Shown: one piece after another, positions 56,866 through 64,000 of the stretch | Layout of the letters: every line of letters begins with the position of its first letter | Position numbering within the stretch: the first letter of the stretch is position 1 | NCBI GenBank assembly: GCA_029891345.1 | Contig: CM057009.1 | Coordinates: 307,684,666 to 307,748,665, forward strand | Origin: Dryococelus australis | Lineage: Eukaryota; Arthropoda; Insecta; Phasmatodea; Phasmatidae | Direction of reading: 5' to 3' | DNA length: 64,000 bases | Made by a program: the position numbers and the translations under genes | Notes under the pieces: model-generated | Database searches by the model: none | What the model was told of the DNA's origin: nothing | The model's input: only the letters and a program-made list of their open reading frames with translations

Positions 56866-58640
56866 ACAACCGTGTTTCTTAAACTTTCCAGTAAAAACCA
56901 CGGGGAATATAGCGAGAAAAGTCGTAACAATGATTTTAATGAACCAAAGACAAAAAAAATATCTAAATGAAATTTTTAGAAATAAATTACCTATCATATC
57001 TGACGAAGGGATTTATCTGTTGCTCATTAAATTATCTAACCATTAAAAAAAGTATCGATTTTATTTCATTATAATAGTTAAGGAAACATTTTTTTTTGAT
57101 TGGCTGTTAGGAAATGTTCTTGCATAAAGTATTATGCACTCCATTGCGCATATTACAAAACTACTATAGTGTACAATTATGGCATCTGTGAAGAATCCTC
57201 TTAAAGACTGCTTACCCGAATCGTTAATAGGGTAGCCAGACGAGAAATTGCTTGTCATTACAGCAGAATCTCATGTACAAATTAAACAGACTTGAGTTCA
57301 CATAGGACTATTTAATCTATCCTGTTGCCGGATAGTAATATGAAAATTCCACATACACTCCCATATAATGTTTTAAGCTCTCTGTGAAAGTCCCTTATTC
57401 AAAAATCGGTCGCTTTTGAAGGAGGCACAACCACTTGGTCCATGTAGGTCCGTAAATTAAGCGATGGGACGCTTCCTGTTAAGTGTCAGGTTTTAATGCC
57501 TTGATAAGTGTCACGGATTTCAATTTATTCTTTGTTGTATTATGTCCTGTTTCACGTTTTGTATTGCAATTTTTGCGGGTGTCTAGCGTAAAGAATAATT
57601 TCAGCGTTTCACAAAGTTGGTTAGAATTTTGAATGTCGACGATATTTTATCATTTGAAAAACCTTTGTGTGGTAATTATTAGTACAGTTAAAAATATTTA
57701 AATCAATGACGGGAGAATAAAGATGAAAATATTGCTAGGGCAAATACCACTGTAAAAATTGTTGATAAATATTTTACGAATCTGTCGAGGTAGAATTTTT
57801 AGAATGTCAAAAATATATTTCGATTTTTTTTTTAGTTCCTAGACTAGCCTTATTCAGCTTAACTTTCCATAGTCTTACAATCTCCGCTATAATTTTCACT
57901 TTTTTTGCGATGTTATTTCACTCGCGCAAACAAACTCGCTAGGGCTTAGTGGTGCAGTTAGGGCGAGTTTGAAGTCTCCGGCGTCTACTTTGTAAGAACA
58001 TGAAATTTGCACATTTTGAACAGCGATTTCCTACCCCGCGCCAACTACGGCTGGCCGAGAAAGTTAAATGAAGTGAGTTGCGGAACACTGTCGTGGAGTA
58101 GGTTGGGTTCCGGCAGCACGAGTTTTCAAACCACGCCTCCCTGAATTTTAAGCGAGTAAATTTAAAAGTCAATGTGTATTTTTTGCGCTCATTACTATTT
58201 AAGTGTTCAGTGTAGTTTCAAACGACGCCAACCAGAGATGGGAGTGAATTCTGGGCTTTCAAGGCACTGGCGTATGTTGAAATGATTTGAGGATAAATAT
58301 TCGTCATTTTTAATTTACTTCAAGCACTGTTTTTTTGTGTACATGTCTAGAGTAATATAATTTGTTTTTAATAATTTTTAAATCTAGCATACTGTATATT
58401 TAAATGCTTGTAGGCCTAAGTGTAACGATTTTTTTCTGTTGGAGGTAAAAAGTTGTTTAAATTTCGTATATGCTAAGAATAATAAGAAAATTATAATATA
58501 TAATTTTTAATTTTATGAAATATTTTGAAAAACAAAATTTTTTCTTTCTAAGAGTTGTAAATTTTTATAATAACGAACTGAATATGTGTATTCTGTTATC
58601 CGGCTCTAGGTTTTAGGCAAAAAAAAAAGCGCGTATCAAT
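56866..58640. other. No gene recognised
   Basis: AT-rich except 57930-58150, which is moderately GC-rich with no domain in any frame. Confidence 0.4.
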
Positions 58641-58644
58641 AAGA

Positions 58645-60282
58645 TTAATTCGATTTCACAAGGCTGTAACTTTTACAGGTATGCTCATAAATCCATCGGG
58701 TGAAATTTAAACTACAGTTCTTAGAAGAATACAAAGTTGTAATTTACCTGTTCACAAATGTTCAATGCGCCCTCCACTCGACGCATGGCATACGTATAAA
58801 CGGTAGTCAATCTCGTACCATACTCGTGTGAGCATGTCAGCTGCTAAGCCCAGTCACTGCTGTTGCTATGCAGCGTTACCGCGGCTTTGCTGGTCTGACT
58901 GGCGGGCTGTCTGAGTTGCGCCGGGACGTGCAGGGCGTCCTGACCTCTGGGCTATGTGTTCTTTGCGGTCTGGTGAGGGAAACTTCCTCAGCCCGCAGAG
59001 AGAGATACAACTGCTGCAACCGTATGGGTGGTACAAGGGCCCGAGCACATCCCCCGCTCTGAGCTTCGGCAATGATGAGAGAGCTACGCAGCGTTGCAGT
59101 TCGCGCACAGTTGTTGGGAGGGGAGTCGCATAGACGGGGTCTTTCACAAACTCCCACAAGGAAAAAAATCACATACACCGAGATCAGGCGAACTTGGAGG
59201 CAAGTGGTAGAACGCACGACCCGTAAGGCCATTATGGCTGATCCGTTGTTCAGGAAGCTCGCTGTTGAGAAATCCTCTGGCGTGCCAGGTGCGAGTTTGG
59301 TGGAGCTCCTTCCGGTTGAAATAAGACAATATCGGAATGTTCTCGTAATTTCGGGACCAGCCAGATCTCCAGCATATCCAGATACGACATTCCCGTAACG
59401 TTGTTTCCCGAAAAAAAAAAATATAAAGAACGGGTCGTGCACTTGCTCTCGGGAAACTACGCAAAACACACTCGTCTTTGGAGAGTCTGTCTCTCTCTCT
59501 CTCTCTCTCAAGCTCGACTATGGTATTTGGCCGCTGTGTTCCCCATGTCCGTACGTTGTGGTGGTGGACTTTTCTACTTAAATGGAACGTGGTCTCAACG
59601 CTGAACACCAAACGCGAACAAAAGATTTCATTGTCCATCTCCGTGCCCTCAGTTAATTCCCGAAACTCAAGATGCAGTTGTTCATCGCCGTCACGAAGGG
59701 TTTGTAGTGCTCGAGTCCTGTACGGTTTGAAAACCAATTTTCTACGCAAAACACGCCAGGCGTTGATACGGAAGACGGCCGGCTCTCGACTGCCACGACG
59801 AGTGGACTTATGTAGGACCTCGTAAAAAAAACTCTGCCGGACGTGCTGTACGTCTTGTTCAGGTACAAGGGGGGGGGGGGGGACCTGTACACTTCCCCTT
59901 CTTACATAAATAAGCCGTCCCTTGAAACTGCATGTGCCATCGTCGGATAGCCTGCGCAGTAGGAGGTGCAGTGCCTAACTGTCAACAAAAATCGCGCCTA
60001 ACAGTTTTATAACTTGTTAAACTCACACTTGTTAAGACGGACAATTTTTGCTGCCTTATTATCGCGATCCCGACGCGTACTGAACGATCGTGCTAGTAGC
60101 ACCAGCTGAAGCGCCATCGGGGCGGCACCTACCGGCAACCAAGTGAACCGGCGAAGTTCAACAATGGGAAACTTTGTATTCCGCGATGTGTATTTTACCA
60201 TTTGCCGCGAGGCCCTATCTTCATCCGTGCAAAAGTTATAGCCATGTGAAATCGGATGCTTCATTTAGTTACCCTCTATAAA
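58645..60282 (-). mobile_element. Tc1/mariner-like DNA transposon with both TIRs
   Basis: The right terminus on the minus strand (from 60280) reads TATAGAGGGTAACTAAATG, then GATTTCACATGGCTATAACTTTTGCACGG. The left terminus on the plus strand (58652-58680) reads GATTTCACAAGGCTGTAACTTTTACAGG. The two match as inverted repeats at about 25 of 29 positions. They enclose a minus-strand transposase remnant, giving an element of about 1.63 kb, a normal size for the group. TA dinucleotides lie at the right edge; the exact left edge is uncertain. Confidence 0.85.
58870..59840 (-). pseudogene. Tc1/mariner-like transposase pseudogene
   Basis: Cut-and-paste transposase in the element at 58645-60282. In order: an HTH-region end (STRRGSREPAVFRINAWRVL, near 59820-59760), KLVFKPYRTRALQTLRDGD, then FSVETTFHLSRKVHHHNVR, where the family has FSDEATFH-type sequence, so the first catalytic Asp is Val. 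The second site, in another frame, reads FQPEGAPP in place of FQQDGAPP (Asp to Glu). The third block PPSSPDLGVCDFF keeps its Asp, and FVKDPVYATPLPTTVREL follows. A (TC)n microsatellite at about 59490-59510 expands into the coding region. Frame changes near 59520, 59320 and 59140, with stops, make it dead. The N-terminal HTH is only partly legible. Confidence 0.85.
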
Positions 60283-60660
60283 CCTATTTCTCTGGAAAGT
60301 TTGTTACTTACATCGGCTAACTTAACATTAAATGATGTTATAAGACCAAGTGTGATCAAGTATGACCAAATGTGGCCTGAGATGACTAATAATAACGTAC
60401 GGACAGCTACTCATTTGACTTAGACTATCTTTCCTAGAAAAATACTGGCTAAAATATGACTGGATCACTTACAGTAATTCTAACAGAAAAAAAAAAGACC
60501 AATTATGCCACATTCTAGCGTTGTATTCCAATGTACTCTTCAAAATAGTTGTGTGTATAGGCGATCTGGTTTTTTGTACTAATTTGCGTATAAAGTAAGG
60601 TAATACTGATATATTTTCTTTTATCAATTTAACAGTGGTGCTTTCTTGTCACATGCATAT
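60283..60660. other. No feature recognised
   Basis: AT-rich spacer between two elements. Confidence 0.4.
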
Positions 60661-60665
60661 TAGTG

Positions 60666-61051
60666 TAAATTTCACACTAAGTGAAAGGTTACGCAGTGAT
60701 CTGAAACACTCAGCTATGCAGGGTTGTAAAAGTGCTTCATCAACATCGAGCCAGGTACCCAGCGCGATGCTCAGCATCACATGCGCTTTTCGCTGTGTCG
60801 CCAGGACGCGACGTCTTCAGCGACAAAGATCACTTGCAAAAACTCGATGAACTCTGCGCAAATTGCACACTAAGTGAAAGGTTTCGCAGTGATCTGAAAC
60901 ACTCAGCTATGCAGGGTTGTAAAAGTGCTTCATCAACATCGAGCCAGGTACCCAGCGCGATGCTCAGCATCACATGCGCTTTTCTCTGTGTCGCCAGGAC
61001 GCGACGTCTTCAGCGACAAAGACCACTTGCAAAAACTCGATGAACTCTGCG
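60666..61051 (+). repeat. Tandem duplication, two 193 bp units
   Basis: Both units begin CACACTAAGTGAAAGGTT (60673 and 60866) and contain GCCAGGTACCCAGCGCGATG. They differ at only a few positions. A third partial start (GCACACTCC) at 61058 begins the next element. ORFs that read through both units are not genes. Confidence 0.95.
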
Positions 61052-61057
61052 CAAATT

Positions 61058-62297
61058 GCACACTCCAAATCTGAATCATTGAGAATTTCACTGTGCCAAA
61101 ACAGTAAACAGTGCCTGACTGATTCAACAGTCACTTCAATGATTTTAACCGATGAATCAGTGAAAAATCGCCAGTTTTCTTTCGCTCATTGTTCCAGTGA
61201 CATTTCCCACTGATTCATTAGTCATTCTTTTCACTGTTTTTTCAGTGGTGTGTTTTTTTTTGACTGATGGATCAGTTAAACAGCGTGAAAAATTGGCCGT
61301 CAAACAACCTTTACAAATGGCCTTTAAACAACGTGTAGGCCTATCAAGTGAAACAACAACGAATAAACTAATACAACCAATACAAAATATTTTCTAATAT
61401 GTGTTTCGTCTCTCGAAACACAATTTTTAGAGGTAATATAAACATTCCGACTTTCATTCCGTTTTTACATCTTTCATTTTGTTTTCGTGTAATCAGCTCT
61501 GTTTGAAGGTTCAAATTGCATATAAAGTGGCGAAGAGAGCGCAGTCATGTGTATTATTCCTTTTAACAATCCTGACGGTACGAATTAAACGAAAAACGAA
61601 AACTAAGCGCATACAAATTAAAACTACACGCTTTCGACAAACAATTATAAGAGATATATTTTCCTCATATTCATCAACGTGACTTGGAAGCGCAGATGGT
61701 AGCTCTGCTCTCATAGCTTAGGGGCCGAGTGGCCGACTTGTAGTCGACTGGTAGAGAGTTCACGCCCCGGTTCCTCCACGGCAGATTTTCCCTTCACATA
61801 TCGCGCGCCTGTCATCAAGGCGATCTAATGTGAGCTCGTCAGCCGTCACAACACACACTGTCAAACATCACACACACTATGTCCAACGGCAAAATGTATC
61901 GGGCAATATGTCAATCAAGTCAACTTTTAAAGAAATGGCAATGTAACGGCCTTACAGTAAAGTGGAACGTGTGTGAGTTCAATCCTCGCCACCTCCGAGA
62001 ATCTCTTTCCTTTTCAAAATTACGGTAAATTTCGCAATATAAATGGCGATAGATTATTTCTCGCAACTATTTGGGCAAATTCTATAAAAACAACAAATTT
62101 TAATACGCCACTGCAGTTGGTCGCCACATATTCAATCAGTGAGCTTGTTCACGTCACGAATTCAGACAGTGAAATTTTTTTCTCTGTAACACTCAGTGGT
62201 TTTTCCGCAGATTATAAGTGGAGACATTTTCACTGATTCGAGTAGTTGAAATTTATTGCGAATCAGTGGTTTTCTACGGATTCGAATTTAGAGTGTA
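61058..62297. mobile_element. TIR-bounded non-coding element rich in CACTGA words
   Basis: The left end is GCACACTCCAAATCTGAATC. The right end (minus strand) is TACACTCTAAATTCGAATCC, an imperfect inverted repeat of about 20 bp. CACTGA/TCAGTG and GATTCA words cluster just inside both ends (61070-61280 and 62130-62290), a typical subterminal-repeat layout. It has no coding capacity. The middle carries a possible tRNA-like insertion at 61717-61800. The superfamily is unknown. Confidence 0.6.
61717..61990 (+). mobile_element. Possible third tRNA-like SINE
   Basis: GGGGCCGAGTGGCCGACTTG and TAGAGAGTTCACGCCCCGG look like A- and B-box regions of a tRNA head. Only one copy lies in the window, so family status is not shown. 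Confidence 0.35.
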
Positions 62298-63717
62298 CCG
62301 CGCTAGTATCTGGGTTTTTTTCGGGAAGGATTATTTTATAGTTTATTCTTTTACGTGTTCCCGTGAAGTATTTTAAGTTTCATTTGAAGTTCTCCCTACA
62401 TAAATTCTAAGATTTTTGTGTTCGTCAATTTATTATATCAAAATACTAATATTGGCGGACGTAAAAGTAAAAACAACACGTTAACTATGTAAGTATCTAG
62501 CGGACTGTCTCAAAGGCTATTATTTCGAGACATTTTTTAAAGGTGGATGATGATCCAGACAGGAACACAATGTATTCCCAACTCTTAATTTACTTTCAAG
62601 TCTTGCTGCTACAGGTACTCCGTAAACTCTGATTTAGTGCGTGAATAAGCACTAATGTCTGATAAAAGGATATTTACGAAAAACCTCATTTTTTGAAATA
62701 TTTTTTCCTTACTACAATAATTTAAATGGCGGTTTTCTTGACCAATGATGTAGAAAATCCAAACAGAGATTTAATTAAATTTCCAAATTGTTTCATTATT
62801 ATGCTGCAGTTCTTTTAAAAACATGGTATTACCATGCATATAATGACCTCATTAATAATTAATGAGCCATCGGATGCGATGAACTTTGGGAAGTAACTTA
62901 ATTATTAAACAAAAACGCACACTATTTATTGAATTAGGTAATTATGAACAAAAATATTACAAAACATTTAAAAATGAAATTATATACAAAGAGTATATAG
63001 CTGTATTTCAAATGTCCAATAATAATAATGAAAGTGAAAACAATTTGAAGTATAAGGTACACTGGATATTTAAAAATTTTGAAGTGGTTGCCAACTAAGT
63101 AATTTTATGCCCATGTAAATTTATTGGTACTAGTCAAACAGTTTTGAACATTTGATACTCTTACCAGATGATTTAAGCCTAGAAAACGAATTTGCCACTA
63201 AAAAATTCTTATTTACTGAGTATCAATATATCACAGACGGGAGGGGTTTTGTTTACACATACACATAGAGACAGGAAAATCGTTACTTAAAACCTTCTTT
63301 CCCACCAAAATAAAGCTTAAATAAAAGAATTGCCCCGCTTACAGTTGGCAAGTAAAAAAGTATTTTAAGCATTTGTAATTGTTCTACGGCTTCATTTTAA
63401 AGCACTAAATTTCATAGGTATAAGAATAAATGCATCAAAAATATCACCCACTAATTTTATAAAATTTACTTATTTAAGATGCCGTAATCAAGCTTATGGA
63501 CGTTACTTAATTACTTTTTCAAAAATTTTTGTTTTTCATAATGCTAAATACCGTAGTTTGGTTTACTCGTTTGTATATCAGAAAAAAAAAAACAATTCTG
63601 CGCTGAAAAGGAGTCATGCAAAAAATACTAGCTAATTTGATGGAATAACTGCTTACAAAGTCACACTGTAAACTGAGTAGCAATTGGTAGGATAATAAAA
63701 TAATGAATTGAGTGGTA
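62298..63717. other. AT-rich sequence, no feature seen
   Basis: Strongly AT-rich, short ORFs only. Confidence 0.45.
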
Positions 63718-64000
63718 TCACGCGCCCTTACTTAATTCAACCAGTAACGAAGATGCAGGCGAATCAATAAAGTCCGTTCCCGGCTGGCTGCTACGGAACA
63801 GAGGAAACGGAAATTGCGATCCCAACCCCCCAAACCCCCCCCCCCCCCCGGCTACACGCAGACCGCCGACCAAGAGTTGTGTGTGAGCCAACCATGACTG
63901 AAATAGAGTCGGCCCACTTGGCCGCTTTATCAAGTGGGGATGTCTTTGGCACTTGCTGATTTCTGGCCAACCATTGTCGTAGCTCATACAAGAGAGTGAT
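63718..64000. other. GC-richer window edge with C tract
   Basis: A 15-base C tract lies at 63835-63849, followed by GC-richer sequence running off the window. Minus-strand frames are open (63718-63987), but no family was recognised. It may be the edge of a gene or another TE. Confidence 0.25.

Noticed and set aside
60732-61043. 103-codon ORF with an internal repeat
   Set aside because: It reads through the 193 bp tandem duplication; the repeat, not selection, makes the protein look repetitive.
63718-63991. Terminal exon running off the window
   Set aside because: Two overlapping minus-strand frames are open, neither matches a family, and a C tract makes the frame unreliable.

Overview
This window looks like non-genic DNA from a large, repeat-rich insect genome. 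It is AT-rich, has no operon-like gene packing, and holds no host gene I can defend. Nearly everything recognisable is a transposable element (TE) or its decayed remains. The organism is inferred from the TE set: tRNA-derived SINEs, env-bearing Ty3/Gypsy (errantivirus-like) elements, an intron-containing DD82E-type transposase, a Tc1/mariner-like element, a PIF/Harbinger remnant and a non-LTR retrotransposon. The SINE types recall polyneopteran insects (stick insects, cockroaches, Orthoptera), but that is recall, not a search result.

Layout, left to right. 1-6.9 kb: AT-rich DNA with two tRNA-SINE copies, an 8 x 40 bp array, copies of a TIR-bounded MITE family (shared ends close to GGCTGTTCAC...GTGAACAGCC) and a GC-rich island at 4.86-5.28 kb. 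6.9-8.15 kb: a clean satellite of eight 156 bp units. 8.2-12 kb: AT-rich DNA with five 50 bp repeats. 12-17.4 kb: a GC-rich patch, a second SINE family and a PIF/Harbinger pseudogene. 17.4-25.8 kb: a complete but dead Gypsy element (G1, minus strand) with both LTRs, a candidate primer-binding site, gag, protease, RT, RNase H and integrase. 26.2-29.9 kb: a two-exon DDE transposase pseudogene with GT..AG intron borders. 30.7-31.1 kb: another MITE.

32.55-46.8 kb is the most unusual part. Two imperfect inverted arms of about 2.2 kb face each other across about 14 kb. Each arm holds, from outside in, a short subterminal stretch, an array of about 118 bp repeats dense in TGACCTTGA/TCAAGGTCA (extended AGGTCA half-sites), a CCAATCCACA-type minisatellite, and the C-terminal end of the same unrecognised protein reading outward. 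A 5'-LTR-bearing, 3'-truncated Gypsy (G2) sits in the left arm. A 5'-truncated Gypsy (G3) with RT, integrase, an env remnant and a 3' LTR fills the centre. All three Gypsy copies lie on the minus strand.

46.8-64 kb: a dispersed copy of the arm repeat, SINEs, two short MITEs, a CR1/Jockey-like LINE pseudogene, a Tc1/mariner-like element with both TIRs (58.6-60.3 kb), a 193 bp tandem duplication and a 1.2 kb TIR-bounded non-coding element rich in CACTGA/TCAGTG words.

All protein-coding remnants carry stops, frameshifts or lost catalytic residues. Family assignments come from motif reading by eye. Boundaries are approximate unless a repeat edge or splice site defines them.
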